Assembly (NCBI RefSeq): GCF_002980525.1
Contig: NZ_PVBQ01000019.1
Coordinates: forward strand, 17,785-81,784
DNA from: Sphingobacterium haloxyli
GTDB taxonomy: Bacteria > Bacteroidota > Bacteroidia > Sphingobacteriales > Sphingobacteriaceae
Length of the DNA stretch: 64,000 nucleotides
Direction of reading: 5' to 3'
Shown here: positions 19,233 to 28,924 of the stretch, in pieces
How the letters are laid out: every line of letters begins with the position of its first letter
How positions within the stretch are numbered: position 1 is the first letter of the stretch
Program-made: the position numbers and the translations under genes
The notes under the pieces: generated by a model
What the model was told of the DNA's origin: nothing
What the model saw: the letters and a program-made list of their open reading frames with translations, nothing else
Databases searched by the model: none

Positions 19233-20747
19233 ATGGAGAACGAAAATATAGAAAAGCACACCCATAGCGAAGAGGATCAGCATTATAAACTTCACCGTGC
19301 CGAGGTATTGTTGGCAAAGCTGCAGGAAAGCGAATCAAGATTGCAACTGGCGATCGATTCCACAAAGTTAGGGACTTGGGACTGGAACCGGGAGCGAGGC
19401 AAAGTGTATTGGTCCGCTGAATGTAAAAGAATTCTCGGTCTCCGAGCAGAAGATCATATTTCTTTCCAGGAGTTCCTGGAACGGATAGATATAGCGGATC
19501 GATCGGACGTAAAAGATAAGGTGAGGGAGATCGCTAATGGTTCCAATGAGGGGCATATCGATGTACGATATAAGGTCAGGAGGTTCGACGATGATAGTCT
19601 ACGTTGGATCAGAATTCAAGGTACCGTTTTTGTCGAGAATAAGACGTTAACCCGGTTTATCGGTACAATGCTGGACATCACCGATACGATTCAGGCGGGT
19701 GAGCGGAACGCATTGCTTGCTGCAATCATCGCTTCGTCCAATGATGCCATAGTGGGTAAGACCACCGAAGGAATAATTACGAGTTGGAATAACGCCGCAC
19801 AAAAGATGTTTGGATATGCTCCCGAAGAAATTATCGGCGAATCTGTTATGAAAATTATACCCGAGGACAGAAAGGAGGAAGAACATTATATCTTATCTAA
19901 ATTACGGAACGGTGAAAGTGTTGAGCATTACGAAACCAGGCGACGGACGAAGGCCGGACAGCTAATAGACGTTTCGCTAACGATATCGCCTATAAAAGAT
20001 GATTCGGACAACATTATCGGCATCTCTAAGATAGCGCGTGATATTACCGAACGAAAGCAGGAAGAAAAACGGAAGAATGACTTTGTCGCGATGGTAAGCC
20101 ACGAACTCAAAACGCCGTTAACATCGATATTACTATATGCCCAGCTGTTGGTTAAAAAGTCCACGAAAGTAGAAGATACTTCCTTTCTGAATATGAGCAC
20201 CAAAATCGAAGCGTATGTGAAAAGAATGATCTCGATGATAACGGATTATCTTGGACTCTCCCGGATTGAAGACGGGAAGATTAATATACAGAAGACGCAT
20301 TTTGCGCTGAAGCCTTTAGCTGATGAGGTGATGGAGGAAGCTCGTCTGATCAGTTCGAACCATACCCTTGAAATTGTGGGACGTGAAAGCGTGGAGGTTT
20401 TTGCAGATCGCGAGAAAATGAGGCAAGTTCTGATAAACCTCGTCGGCAACGCCATAAAATATTCACCTCTGGGCGGTCCCGTCACGCTAGGTTGGGAAAG
20501 TGCATTAGACAAGCTCCGGGTTTATGTCAAGGATGAAGGTTTGGGTGTTACGCCCGAGGATCAAACCAAATTATTCCAACGCTTCTACCGTGTTAATGAT
20601 GATGACCGGCAAAATATAGCGGGATTCGGAATAGGGTTATATTTGGTTTCGGAACTGTTGCGCTTGCACGGTAGCACCATTGCAGTAGATAGTAAGCTGG
20701 GCGAGGGATCCGTTTTTTATTTCCATCTAGATCCAAAAATCAGTTAA
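19233..20747 (+). CDS. PAS-PAS sensor histidine kinase (504 aa)
   Basis: Soluble hybrid-free histidine kinase with no membrane segments. A short coil (about 1-35) leads into PAS domain 1 (about 38-150) and PAS domain 2 (about 158-275, AIVGKTTEGIITSWNNAAQKMFGY, split). HisKA follows with phospho-acceptor His290 in MVSHELKTPL. The HATPase domain (about 365-500) has the N-box NLVGNAIKYSP, G1 DEGLGV and G2 GFGIGLYL. The sensing PAS may bind haem, flavin or nothing, and no ligand residue is diagnostic. No response regulator is adjacent, so its partner is elsewhere. Downstream lies the DUF2243/CtaG pair. Confidence 0.93.
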   Translation: MENENIEKHTHSEEDQHYKLHRAEVLLAKLQESESRLQLAIDSTKLGTWDWNRERGKVYWSAECKRILGLRAEDHISFQEFLERIDIADRSDVKDKVREIANGSNEGHIDVRYKVRRFDDDSLRWIRIQGTVFVENKTLTRFIGTMLDITDTIQAGERNALLAAIIASSNDAIVGKTTEGIITSWNNAAQKMFGYAPEEIIGESVMKIIPEDRKEEEHYILSKLRNGESVEHYETRRRTKAGQLIDVSLTISPIKDDSDNIIGISKIARDITERKQEEKRKNDFVAMVSHELKTPLTSILLYAQLLVKKSTKVEDTSFLNMSTKIEAYVKRMISMITDYLGLSRIEDGKINIQKTHFALKPLADEVMEEARLISSNHTLEIVGRESVEVFADREKMRQVLINLVGNAIKYSPLGGPVTLGWESALDKLRVYVKDEGLGVTPEDQTKLFQRFYRVNDDDRQNIAGFGIGLYLVSELLRLHGSTIAVDSKLGEGSVFYFHLDPKIS

Positions 20748-20808
20748 TCTAAAAACCAAAAATGCCGGCATGCGTTCTTCTGATGTGTGAATGTAAAATC
20801 GCGCAACA

Positions 20809-21276
20809 ATGGAATCTGCAACGAACATATCGAAAGCCGTGCGATGGTCGGCAAGGGCCGGGGCCATGGTTGGAATAGGCACCATGGCGGCTGTTGACGA
20901 AATCGTTTTTCATCAAATATTGGCATGGCATCATTTTTATGACGGGGCCACGGAAGCCATCGGCTTATTGGCTGACGGCTTTTTACACGCTTTTGAATTG
21001 ATTCTTTTGGTAGCGGGATTTTTTATTATGCTCGACCTCCGGCGTAAGAATTGTTTCTTGCCAAAAATCGCATGGGCGAGCGCATGCTTAGGTGCAGGAG
21101 GTTTTCAGTTGTTCGATGGGCTAATCAACCATAAGGTGCTACGCCTTCATCAGATCCGTTATGTTAGTAACGTGTTGCCCTACGATATTGCTTGGAACAT
21201 GGCTGGGCTGTTATTGTTAGGGGTGGGGATACTGCTGTATCGACGGTATACCAAAGAAATATACTCGGCACGATGA
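20809..21276 (+). CDS. DUF2243 membrane protein (155 aa)
   Basis: Integral membrane protein with four predicted segments (about 20-38, 62-82, 92-112, 124-146). The family pattern is visible in FHQILAWHHFYD and GLINHKVLRLHQIR, where conserved histidines lie at membrane edges. Function is unknown, although it is commonly encoded beside CtaG-type cytochrome oxidase assembly proteins, as here. The stop codon overlaps the CtaG start (ATGA at 21273-21276), so the two are co-translated. Confidence 0.88.
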   Translation: MESATNISKAVRWSARAGAMVGIGTMAAVDEIVFHQILAWHHFYDGATEAIGLLADGFLHAFELILLVAGFFIMLDLRRKNCFLPKIAWASACLGAGGFQLFDGLINHKVLRLHQIRYVSNVLPYDIAWNMAGLLLLGVGILLYRRYTKEIYSAR

Positions 21277-22094
21277 ACGGCATCGTATGGCTGCTAGGAC
21301 TTGTCTATCTCGTTCTGTTCCTGCGGATACGCTACCGTGGGAAGAATATTTCATGGTGGCACTTATTGAGTTTCGGTTTCGGTATTGCCCTGCTTTGCGT
21401 TGGTACAGCGCCTTCGATGATGCAGTGGGGGCACCAAGATATCCGGGGGCATATGGTGCAACACCTGCTGATAGCGATGTATGCACCGATATTTTTAGTA
21501 CTCGGGATGCCGCTGAAGGTAACGCTACTTTCCGTTTCACCTGCCGTTGCTAGGTGGATGATGGTTATCTTAAAATCTGGCGCAGTCCGTTTTTTGTCAC
21601 ATCCGTTTACAGCGTTATTGCTAAATATAGGCGGGATGTATATCCTCTATTGTACGCCGCTTTATCAATTAAGCTTGGAAAGGTCTTTGATACATCACGC
21701 CGTGCACCTTCATTTCTTCCTCGCGGGATATCTTTTTGTCTGGTCATTGATTGGTTTAGAGGCGATTCCGCGTCGGCCAAATATATATGTACGACTTACT
21801 GCTATCTTCTTGAGCATTGCGCTTCATGCTTATTTATGCAAAATAATGTATATACAGCTGTTACCCGCCACGGGCTACGCAGATAGACTTTCTGGCGCGG
21901 TGACGTGCAAATCGTGGTATATGGATCCGTTAATGGACGCCGGCTACGATACGGCTTCTGCCAAGCAGGAGGCTGCTGTGATGATGTACTACGGTGGTGA
22001 TATAGCAGAGTTAATTATACTCGTAATCCTGTTTATACTCTGGTTTTATCGTAAACAGCCTACTGTCCGGCGGTTAACGCTTTTTCCGAATTAG
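21273..22094 (+). CDS. CtaG-like cytochrome c oxidase assembly membrane protein (273 aa)
   Basis: Polytopic inner-membrane protein of the caa3_CtaG family, thought to help insert copper into cytochrome oxidase or otherwise handle copper. Visible features are about seven hydrophobic segments and conserved histidines in MMQWGHQDIRGHMVQHLL and HHAVHLHFFLAGYLF. The C-terminal MMYYGGDIAELIILVILF is typical. I chose the ATG at 21273, which overlaps the DUF2243 stop. A reading from 21192 lies inside that gene. Confidence 0.88.
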   Translation: MNGIVWLLGLVYLVLFLRIRYRGKNISWWHLLSFGFGIALLCVGTAPSMMQWGHQDIRGHMVQHLLIAMYAPIFLVLGMPLKVTLLSVSPAVARWMMVILKSGAVRFLSHPFTALLLNIGGMYILYCTPLYQLSLERSLIHHAVHLHFFLAGYLFVWSLIGLEAIPRRPNIYVRLTAIFLSIALHAYLCKIMYIQLLPATGYADRLSGAVTCKSWYMDPLMDAGYDTASAKQEAAVMMYYGGDIAELIILVILFILWFYRKQPTVRRLTLFPN

Positions 22095-22216
22095 GATAAC
22101 CTATTTCGCTATCGTATAAATTAGCAGCACGCTCAAAAGTGGAAACAAATTTTCTTGACGGGCGTTCCTTCCTAGGATTCTTATAGCATACAAATGGCGA
22201 AAGCAACAATCTTCTT

Positions 22217-23590
22217 TTGTGTTTATACATACTTGGGGTGGATCTTTACGGACAGGAACCTCATTTCCAACGATCTATTCTGCGATCTCAACTGGCAGAC
22301 CCTTGGTCTGTCGTTTATGGGCCGGACGATCATTTATGGATTACCGAGAGTAAAACGTACCGCGTTTTGCGATTCGATCCAAAGACGAAGAATGTACATG
22401 TAGCTCTTGATCTCAGCACAGTACGAGAATTTCCGCGTTACGATACCTTAGACCTGGACGATAGGCCATGGCCGCAAGGCGGATTGATGGGAATGGCACT
22501 CCATCCTCAATTTGCCGATGGCAGTCCTTATGTTTACCTAGCCTATGTATATAAACACCTTTCAGGAAATGAATTTACGTCTAGATTATCGCGCTTTCGA
22601 TATAATGAGCAGACTAAATTACTGCATGACGAAGAAGTGATTGATCAGGATATTCCAGGGAGCAATGACCATAATGGGGGAAGATTAGAGGTGATGCAGC
22701 ATGAGGATAAATACTTTCTCTTTTATGCATTGGGTGATATGGGTGCAGGGCAGTACAGTAATGCAGCGCGCGTGAACTACGCTCAGGACCCTACACGTAA
22801 GGAAGGAAAGATATTACGATATCGTCTAGACCCAGCAGTGTCATCGGAGGGTGGACATCCGTGGATACCCATAAATAACCCGTTTCAGGGCTCGCCGGTT
22901 TTTTCTTTGGGCCACCGTAATCCACAAGGCCTCTCTTGGGGCAAATCCGATGTTTTCTCATACCTATACGCTTGCGAGCATGGACCGATGTCTGACGATG
23001 AAGTTAACCTGATTGAAGCCGGCAGGAATTATGGCCATCCGTTCATAGTAGGGTATGCTGATGGCAATTACAATGGTTTAGCAGCCGCCGTCTCGGACGA
23101 CGGGGAACTGCCAGGAGAATGGAATACGATGCTTCCGTCTATTGTGGACGAAGCAGCCACGGCAAGGTTATGGGGAATGAAGTATCGCGATCCGTTATAT
23201 AGTTTCAAGCCAACGGGCAATGACTCGTTACGGGTAAAGATGGAAAAAATAAGATCGGGCGAGAACCAAGATTGGCAATCTATAGCGCCGAGCAGCCTTA
23301 TCTACTATAACCATCCTGGAATTCCGTCATGGCAGAATAGTTTGCTGGTAACCAGCTTAAAACATGGCGCTGTTTATCGGCTAAAACTTACTGCCGATGG
23401 AAGGAGTGTTGAAGGCATTCCCGAGAAATTATTCGCAGCGGACGTGCGCTATCGCGATATTTGTCTTTCGCCAGATGGAAGCAGAATTTATCTGATCACG
23501 GATCGGTCGGCGGTAACTTCAGGTCCGACAGCGGAAAGCCCCGATCATGTTGATCTCCGAGGGTGCCTGGTCGAATTTAGCGTTAAGTAA
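22217..23590 (+). CDS. PQQ-dependent sugar dehydrogenase-like beta-propeller protein, signal peptide apparently frameshifted (457 aa as read)
   Basis: Six-bladed propeller of the glucose/sorbosone dehydrogenase group, expected to oxidise sugars or alcohols in the periplasm with PQQ and calcium. Key stretches are PGSNDHNGGRL (active-site His/Arg region), LGHRNPQGLSW and ACEHGPMSDDEVN. The intact frame can only start at a TTG (22217) and lacks a charged, long signal peptide. Fifteen codons beginning at ATG 22194 would supply MAKATIFFCVYTYLG. They lie in another frame and would join if the GGGG run at 22235-22238 had one more G. That is either a sequencing error, an inactivating mutation or a variable tract. 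Confidence 0.87.
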   Translation: MCLYILGVDLYGQEPHFQRSILRSQLADPWSVVYGPDDHLWITESKTYRVLRFDPKTKNVHVALDLSTVREFPRYDTLDLDDRPWPQGGLMGMALHPQFADGSPYVYLAYVYKHLSGNEFTSRLSRFRYNEQTKLLHDEEVIDQDIPGSNDHNGGRLEVMQHEDKYFLFYALGDMGAGQYSNAARVNYAQDPTRKEGKILRYRLDPAVSSEGGHPWIPINNPFQGSPVFSLGHRNPQGLSWGKSDVFSYLYACEHGPMSDDEVNLIEAGRNYGHPFIVGYADGNYNGLAAAVSDDGELPGEWNTMLPSIVDEAATARLWGMKYRDPLYSFKPTGNDSLRVKMEKIRSGENQDWQSIAPSSLIYYNHPGIPSWQNSLLVTSLKHGAVYRLKLTADGRSVEGIPEKLFAADVRYRDICLSPDGSRIYLITDRSAVTSGPTAESPDHVDLRGCLVEFSVK

Positions 23591-23669
23591 ATATAACGTA
23601 GCGTAAACCAAAGACGTGAGTTCGTGTTCTTCTTATATAGAACGGATTGTCGATAAAGAGAAAAATACC

Positions 23670-24464
23670 ATGAAAAACGATAACTTAAAAAAATATGCAC
23701 TCATTACAGGAGGCACAGCTGGTATTGGCCTGGAACTCGCGAAGTGCTTTGCAAAAGACGCTTACAACCTGGTATTGGTAGCACGGGACGAAGCTCGGCT
23801 TGAGCGGGTGAAGCATGAGCTAGCGGCGGCGTTTGAAATTGAAGTATATACCATAGCGCAAGATTTGGCTGCGCCCGATGCAGCGAACGAGGTCTATCGC
23901 AAAGTCAGCGACCAGCATATTTTTATCGATGTATTGGTTAATGACGCCGGACAGGGCGAGTATGGGCTTTTTGCAAAAACGAACCTGGACCGCTTACTGG
24001 AGATTATTCAGCTCAATATCGTGGCAACGACCAGTTTAACCCATCTATTTCTGAAAGACATGTTGGCGCATGAACGTGGTAAGATTCTCCAACTTGGATC
24101 CATTGCCTCCGAAGTTCCGGGGCCTTGGCAGGCAGTTTACCATGCGACGAAAGCGTTTGTTCTTTCCTTTTCTGAAGCTGTTCGACAAGAGATTGCGGAT
24201 AGCAATATTACCATCACTGTGCTTGAGCCGGGCGCCACAGACACGGATTTCTTCAACAAAGCAGGCATGACGGAGTCTAAGGTTATGGACCAAAAGCTAA
24301 GCGATCCCGCGAAAGTGGCGGAAGATGGCTATAACGCACTGATGGTGGGCAAGGACAAGGTAATTTCTGGTGTGAAAAATAAATTAATGATTGCTGCGAG
24401 CAACCTGATGTCTGATAGTTCGGCTACCAAACGGATGGGGAAGATGCAGGAACCAAAAAAATAA
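23670..24464 (+). CDS. Short-chain dehydrogenase/reductase (264 aa)
   Basis: Cytosolic NAD(P)-dependent oxidoreductase with Rossmann fold. The cofactor loop is TGGTAGIG near residue 12, the active site has Ser in LQLGSIASEV and YHATK (Tyr and Lys). The usual NNAG structural motif reads NDAG here. The C-terminal part carries the LEPGATDTDF segment common to the YqjQ/DltE-like group. The ATG at 23670 gives a normal N-terminus. A GTG start at 23616 would add 18 unrelated residues. A second SDR gene follows after six bases. Substrate unknown. Confidence 0.92.
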   Translation: MKNDNLKKYALITGGTAGIGLELAKCFAKDAYNLVLVARDEARLERVKHELAAAFEIEVYTIAQDLAAPDAANEVYRKVSDQHIFIDVLVNDAGQGEYGLFAKTNLDRLLEIIQLNIVATTSLTHLFLKDMLAHERGKILQLGSIASEVPGPWQAVYHATKAFVLSFSEAVRQEIADSNITITVLEPGATDTDFFNKAGMTESKVMDQKLSDPAKVAEDGYNALMVGKDKVISGVKNKLMIAASNLMSDSSATKRMGKMQEPKK

Positions 24465-24470
24465 GATATT

Positions 24471-25490
24471 ATGATAGTAGGCATGCTCACCCGAACGATT
24501 AAACTGGCTACCTTGGCTGGAGCAGCTTGGTATGTTGCGAAGAAAGTGCGCCGGCGGATGCATTCGGCCGATCTGGCTGGCCAAGTGGTTTTGATTACCG
24601 GAGGTTCTCGTGGACTCGGCCTGGCGCTGGCAAGAGAGTTGGCAGCTAGAGGAGCCCGTATAGCGATATGTGCACGGAAAGCGGAGCATCTAGAAAACAC
24701 ACAGCAGGAGTTCGCTGTGTATGATTATCCGATGTTCACCTGTCAGGCAGACGTTACCGTGCCGGATCAAGTAAATGAAATGATGGAAAAGGTTGTACAG
24801 CATTATGGGCGCTTGGATATGGTAATCAATAATGCCGGCACGATGCTCTTAGGACCGGACCAGGTGATGAGCATAACCGATTACAAAAATGTGATGGAAG
24901 CGAACTGTTGGTCTGCCCTGTATACGACAAAAGCCGCTACACCTTATTTCAAAGCGCAGGGCGCAGGTTACATCGTCAATATCTGTTCGATCGGCGGAAA
25001 GATTTCGGTGCCGCATATGTTACCCTATAGCGTGAGTAAATTTGCCATGGTCGGTCTTTCGCAAGGCCTGGCAAGTGAGTTGGATCGGGACAATATTGTT
25101 GTGACCACAGTAATCCCCAATTTAATGCGAACAGGTAGCCCTCGCAACATCGATATAAAAGGCAATCATCGAGCCGAATACGCATGGTTTAAACTGGCAA
25201 ACGCGTTTCCTTTATTGTCGCAAGGAGCGGAGACGGCTGCCAAGCGTATTGTGGATGGGATAGCCCGTCGAGATAGAGAGATCACGCTTTCCCTTACGGC
25301 GAAACTGGCGATAGCTTTGCAGGCACTTGCGCCCGAGTTAATCAGCGCAGGTACGCGATTGGCAGGCAGGGTGATGCCTGCGAGCAACGACACGACGGTG
25401 AAAAAAGGATACGAGAGCGAGTCTGTCGTTACGCGAGGTGTAACGGGGGGTAAAAAGAATGCCGATACCCTCAAGTTCAACCAACAATGA
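24471..25490 (+). CDS. Membrane-anchored short-chain dehydrogenase (339 aa)
   Basis: SDR with a hydrophobic N-terminal anchor (about 8-25, IKLATLAGAAWYVAKKVRRR) before the Rossmann core. Motifs are TGGSRGLG near 46, NNAG near 122, Ser in CSIGG and YSVSK. A C-terminal tail of about 60 residues extends beyond the SDR core. It begins six bases after the previous SDR and probably works in the same pathway, perhaps on a lipid or other membrane substrate (inference from the anchor). It converges on the LacI-family gene. Confidence 0.9.
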   Translation: MIVGMLTRTIKLATLAGAAWYVAKKVRRRMHSADLAGQVVLITGGSRGLGLALARELAARGARIAICARKAEHLENTQQEFAVYDYPMFTCQADVTVPDQVNEMMEKVVQHYGRLDMVINNAGTMLLGPDQVMSITDYKNVMEANCWSALYTTKAATPYFKAQGAGYIVNICSIGGKISVPHMLPYSVSKFAMVGLSQGLASELDRDNIVVTTVIPNLMRTGSPRNIDIKGNHRAEYAWFKLANAFPLLSQGAETAAKRIVDGIARRDREITLSLTAKLAIALQALAPELISAGTRLAGRVMPASNDTTVKKGYESESVVTRGVTGGKKNADTLKFNQQ

Positions 25491-25524
25491 GTTTCAAAAT
25501 GTTGGCAAACTGCTTACGGCTGGT

Positions 25525-26559
25525 TTAAACTTCCGTCGACTTTCGGTTGATTGTCGTCGCCTGAAGCATAAAATTCTCATAGACGATATCCCGTCTGTCT
25601 TGTTGTTTGTCAATAAGCTTTATTAACAATTCCAGCGCTAGTCGAGCCATCTCTTGTGTAGGTTGTCGGATGGTGGACAAGGCCGGATTTAAGTAGTTTG
25701 CAAGATTGGTATTGGTAAAACCGATCACGGCGACATCTTGCGGAACAGACAGATCAAGTGTGGCCAATATGCCTAACACCTTAACGGATAAAGTGTCCGT
25801 GCCGCCAACAATGGCATTTGGCATGTTGTCCGTTGTTTGAAGCTTTCTGAAGACTTCTTTTAGTTCGCTATCGATGTTTTGTGTTGGATCTTGATAATCT
25901 GCGTGAATGACATATTCTTCCCGAAATGGGATGGAATAGTTATGAAGTGCGTTCTTGTAGCCTCGGATGCGGTCTTTCGTGTTACCAATATCTTTGCCAC
26001 AGAGAAAAGCAATCTTCGTCCGTCCTTTCTTAATGAGCTGCTCTGTCGCACTATAGGTTTCTAGACTGTTGTGTATACCGATCTTATAAGTGTCTAAGCC
26101 GTGTTGGATGCGATCAAAGAGGATCACAGGGCAAGTATGGTGATGGATATGTTTTAGTAATTCGGTGTTAGACTTTTCGTGGGCGGGTGAAATGATGATG
26201 CCGGCTACGTGCTGACGAACGAGAAAATCTAGCGCTTCTTTTTCTATTTTCTCATTGTTTTGTGTTTGAAAAGGAATGAGCGTATAGTGGTGCGGCAAAA
26301 CGGCGTTGTATAGTTCGTCAATAAATTCCAAAAAGAAGGGGCTGGAAAGAAACGGAATCACCACGCCGATGAGATTGGTCTTCCCCGTTTTGAGGTGCTT
26401 TGCAAAGGGGTTGGGCCTATAGTTGTGTCTAGCAGCATATGCCAAAACCCGCTCTTTAGTCTCCTGTTTTATTTCGTAGCTGTCATTTAAAGCGCGAGAA
26501 ACGGTAGCTGGAGATAGATGGAGTGCTGCTGCAATAGATTTGATATTGACTTTACCCAT
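25525..26559 (-). CDS. LacI-family transcriptional regulator (344 aa)
   Basis: DNA-binding regulator with an N-terminal LacI helix-turn-helix (NIKSIAAALHLSPATVSRAL, residues about 4-23), hinge helix near 50-60 (RPNPFAKHL) and a periplasmic-binding-like effector domain (about 62-340). Sugar-type ligands are usual for the family. It is divergent from the small lipoprotein at 26676 and convergent with the SDR pair. Neither neighbour clearly encodes sugar use, so its regulon cannot be assigned. Candidates are the DUF1080 protein downstream and the sugar dehydrogenase. Confidence 0.94.
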   Translation of the reverse strand: MGKVNIKSIAAALHLSPATVSRALNDSYEIKQETKERVLAYAARHNYRPNPFAKHLKTGKTNLIGVVIPFLSSPFFLEFIDELYNAVLPHHYTLIPFQTQNNEKIEKEALDFLVRQHVAGIIISPAHEKSNTELLKHIHHHTCPVILFDRIQHGLDTYKIGIHNSLETYSATEQLIKKGRTKIAFLCGKDIGNTKDRIRGYKNALHNYSIPFREEYVIHADYQDPTQNIDSELKEVFRKLQTTDNMPNAIVGGTDTLSVKVLGILATLDLSVPQDVAVIGFTNTNLANYLNPALSTIRQPTQEMARLALELLIKLIDKQQDRRDIVYENFMLQATTINRKSTEV

Positions 26560-26675
26560 GAGTTATAATTTATTGCTTTTGGCTAAATTATCGATTTATT
26601 TCCATATAATCTCATCTTCGCATTTATAGGTTTTGGCTTGGAATTTGTGTGTAGTGCGGAAATATTTAATCAGGT

Positions 26676-26909
26676 ATGAAAAAAATTCTGGGATTTACAT
26701 TGATATTGACATTCTTGCTGGCGCTTTCGTCGTGTTATTCACATAGACATCCTCACCGGAATTTGCCTCCCGGAAAGGCAAAAAAAATCTATGGAGACAA
26801 GTCGGCTAAGCGTCATGCTCCCGGGCAAAAAAAGAAGCGATACAAAAATAATAAAAGGGGAAAAGGACATTACAAGCACGATGTTTACCTCCACTTTGGC
26901 GATAGATAA
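26676..26909 (+). CDS. Small basic lipoprotein, unknown (77 aa)
   Basis: Lipoprotein with lipobox ALSSC (Cys20) followed by a strongly basic, His/Lys-rich tail including LPPGKAKKIYGDKSAKRHAP. Similar short proteins with the LPPGxAKK motif occur across Sphingobacteriaceae and are sometimes named 'quinol oxidase subunit 4', a label the sequence does not support since only the signal segment is hydrophobic. Possibly a cell-envelope or nucleic-acid/polyanion-binding protein. Function unknown. Confidence 0.75.
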   Translation: MKKILGFTLILTFLLALSSCYSHRHPHRNLPPGKAKKIYGDKSAKRHAPGQKKKRYKNNKRGKGHYKHDVYLHFGDR

Positions 26910-26953
26910 TTTTATTTTGTAGATTAGCGTCTTTAAAAACCTTAACTAAAGCT

Positions 26954-27955
26954 ATGCTAAAAAAATATCTAGGATATAGCACGTTGATGTGCTTGTTAAC
27001 TGCAGGTATGGTTTCGTGTAATGACGACACACCCGGACAGAAACAGGAGGAAGAAATACATAACGCTGCTACGCAGGTGGTGCCTGAAGAGGCGGAAGGA
27101 CTGATTGGACGCTGGAACATTACCGTAGATAAAGATGGTAAAGAAGCTCCTTCTTGGCTGGAAGTTAAACTTTCGGGGCTTAATGTATTGGTGGGCTCCT
27201 TCGTAGCCGATGCAGGAAGTGCGCGACCTGTTTCGCATATTCAAATCAAGGACGGTAAATTTTCGTTTCAGATCCCGCCCCAATGGGAAGGAGGAGACGG
27301 TTTCTTTACGATTGAAGGGGAACTGGCCGGTGAGGGAATCAGCGGTACTATCACAACGAATAAGGGTAACACCTTTAGCTTTACAGGAGTAAAGGCGCCT
27401 TATCTCGTACGTACGGGAGAGGCACAATGGGGAGAACCTATTGAACTGTTCAATGGAAAAGACATTACGGGGTGGGAAACATCTGGCGAGAATAGCCAAT
27501 GGATTGTTGAAAATGGCATCCTGATCAACAAGGAAAGTGGTGCAAACCTGATCAGCGAACAGAAATTTGAAGACTTTAAGCTGATTGCGGAATTCCGTTA
27601 TACGGAAGGGGCGAATTCGGGAATATACCTCAGAGGGCGCTATGAAGTGCAGATTGAAGATTCACCGAAAGACAGACACCCGGGGTCGTTGTATTTTGGA
27701 GGTGTATACGGATTCCTGTCACCCAGCGAAATGGCGACTTTAGGACCAAACGAGTGGAATAAGTACGAAATAACGCTGCGCGGTCGGATGGTGACGATTG
27801 TTTCCAACGGGAAAACAATCATCAGCAACCAAGAAATTCCTGGCATTACAGGAGGAGCACTGGACAGCAAGGAAGGCGAACCGGGGCCGATTTATCTGCA
27901 GGGAGATCACACAGCAGTAGAATTCAGAAAAATCACGGTAATTCCGGGGAGATAG
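26954..27955 (+). CDS. DUF1080 (3-keto-disaccharide hydrolase-like) lipoprotein (333 aa)
   Basis: Exported lipoprotein (lipobox MVSC, Cys23). The N-terminal domain (about 45-150) is a beta-rich module. The C-terminal DUF1080 concanavalin-like sandwich (about 158-331) shows IELFNGKDITGWE, NSGIYLRGRYEVQIEDS and GPIYLQGDHTAVEFRKI. Recent work on DUF1080 proteins supports hydrolysis of 3-keto-glycosides, which would fit an oxidised-sugar pathway, but the substrate here is not shown. The gene ends nine bases before the convergent hutG. Confidence 0.9.
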   Translation: MLKKYLGYSTLMCLLTAGMVSCNDDTPGQKQEEEIHNAATQVVPEEAEGLIGRWNITVDKDGKEAPSWLEVKLSGLNVLVGSFVADAGSARPVSHIQIKDGKFSFQIPPQWEGGDGFFTIEGELAGEGISGTITTNKGNTFSFTGVKAPYLVRTGEAQWGEPIELFNGKDITGWETSGENSQWIVENGILINKESGANLISEQKFEDFKLIAEFRYTEGANSGIYLRGRYEVQIEDSPKDRHPGSLYFGGVYGFLSPSEMATLGPNEWNKYEITLRGRMVTIVSNGKTIISNQEIPGITGGALDSKEGEPGPIYLQGDHTAVEFRKITVIPGR

Positions 27956-27963
27956 GGTAGAAA

Positions 27964-28923
27964 CTAACGTTTAACAATCCTAAAAATCAGATCTGCCGTC
28001 AATTTTGCGGTGCGGTTATCGATATCGTAATCTGGATTTAGTTCCGCGAAATCAATGCTGACAAGTTTTGGTGAATTGATGATACGTTCAAAAACGGCCA
28101 TAAAGAAAGGGTTAGGTATTATCCCGTTATAGGCTGGTGCACTGACACCCGGTGCGTAGGGGGATGCAAATACATCCATATCCACGGTAACATAGAGCTG
28201 ATCTATTTCCCGTATAAACGAAGATAGTCGATCCTGTATTATTACTTGGTTGGAAACATCAAAATCCTGTGCTTCAATCCAGTTTACGCCGTAGGTCTGT
28301 GCAGTGTTGAAGAGCGCTTGTGTATTGCTTATTTGCTGTATACCAATAGGTAGGTAGTGGAAGCGCTCTTCTTGCTGTGCGATTTGATAAAACCCAGTGC
28401 CGGAAGTAGCCTTATGGTCTCTTGGTTCTCGGATGTCAAAATGCGCATCGAAGTTGATGATGCCGATCTTTTTGTCGCTGGCCTTCCGAAGTCCGAGATA
28501 ATGGCCAAAAGTAACTTCATGTCCGCCTCCGAGTACGATAGGAAAACCGCCTTTCTTTAAAATGCGAGCCACTGCTTCGCCAAGTGCTTCCTGAGATGCT
28601 TCTAGCTTGTTATCATGGCAGTGAATGTCGCCCACGTCAATAATATCGGCCTGTTGTTCTTGTCGGAGGGGCAGGTTCGATAAGCTTTTTCGCAACGTTT
28701 GGGGGGCTTTTGCGGCGCCAGCTCGTCCTAAATTCCGTTTCACGCCTTCATCGCACGCATAACCAAGTAGCACATAACGGCCACTTAAATTTTCGGTTTC
28801 ATCCAAATGTATAGATTTTACAACTTGGTGCCAACGGAGATGATCTCGGCCAGAACCATCTACTCTCCCGGTCCAATTAGCTGATGATGGTGGCGTGTAA
28901 TAGTTTTGATAGGCGGTCGACAT
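27964..28923 (-). CDS. hutG: Formimidoylglutamase (319 aa)
   Basis: Arginase-fold Mn enzyme that hydrolyses N-formimidoyl-glutamate to glutamate and formamide, the last step of histidine breakdown. Metal-site signatures are LGGGHEVTFGHY, NFDAHFDIR and VDMDVFASPYAPGVSAP, carrying the expected His and Asp ligands. Its start follows the hutU stop by two bases, making it the last gene of the hut operon. Length fits HutG. An agmatinase or arginase is less likely in this context. Confidence 0.95.
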   Translation of the reverse strand: MSTAYQNYYTPPSSANWTGRVDGSGRDHLRWHQVVKSIHLDETENLSGRYVLLGYACDEGVKRNLGRAGAAKAPQTLRKSLSNLPLRQEQQADIIDVGDIHCHDNKLEASQEALGEAVARILKKGGFPIVLGGGHEVTFGHYLGLRKASDKKIGIINFDAHFDIREPRDHKATSGTGFYQIAQQEERFHYLPIGIQQISNTQALFNTAQTYGVNWIEAQDFDVSNQVIIQDRLSSFIREIDQLYVTVDMDVFASPYAPGVSAPAYNGIIPNPFFMAVFERIINSPKLVSIDFAELNPDYDIDNRTAKLTADLIFRIVKR

Positions 28924-28924
28924 A

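Noticed and set aside
21287..21886. Two plus-strand frames inside the CtaG gene
   Set aside because: They lie in another frame of a clear membrane protein gene and lack any membrane or domain pattern of their own.
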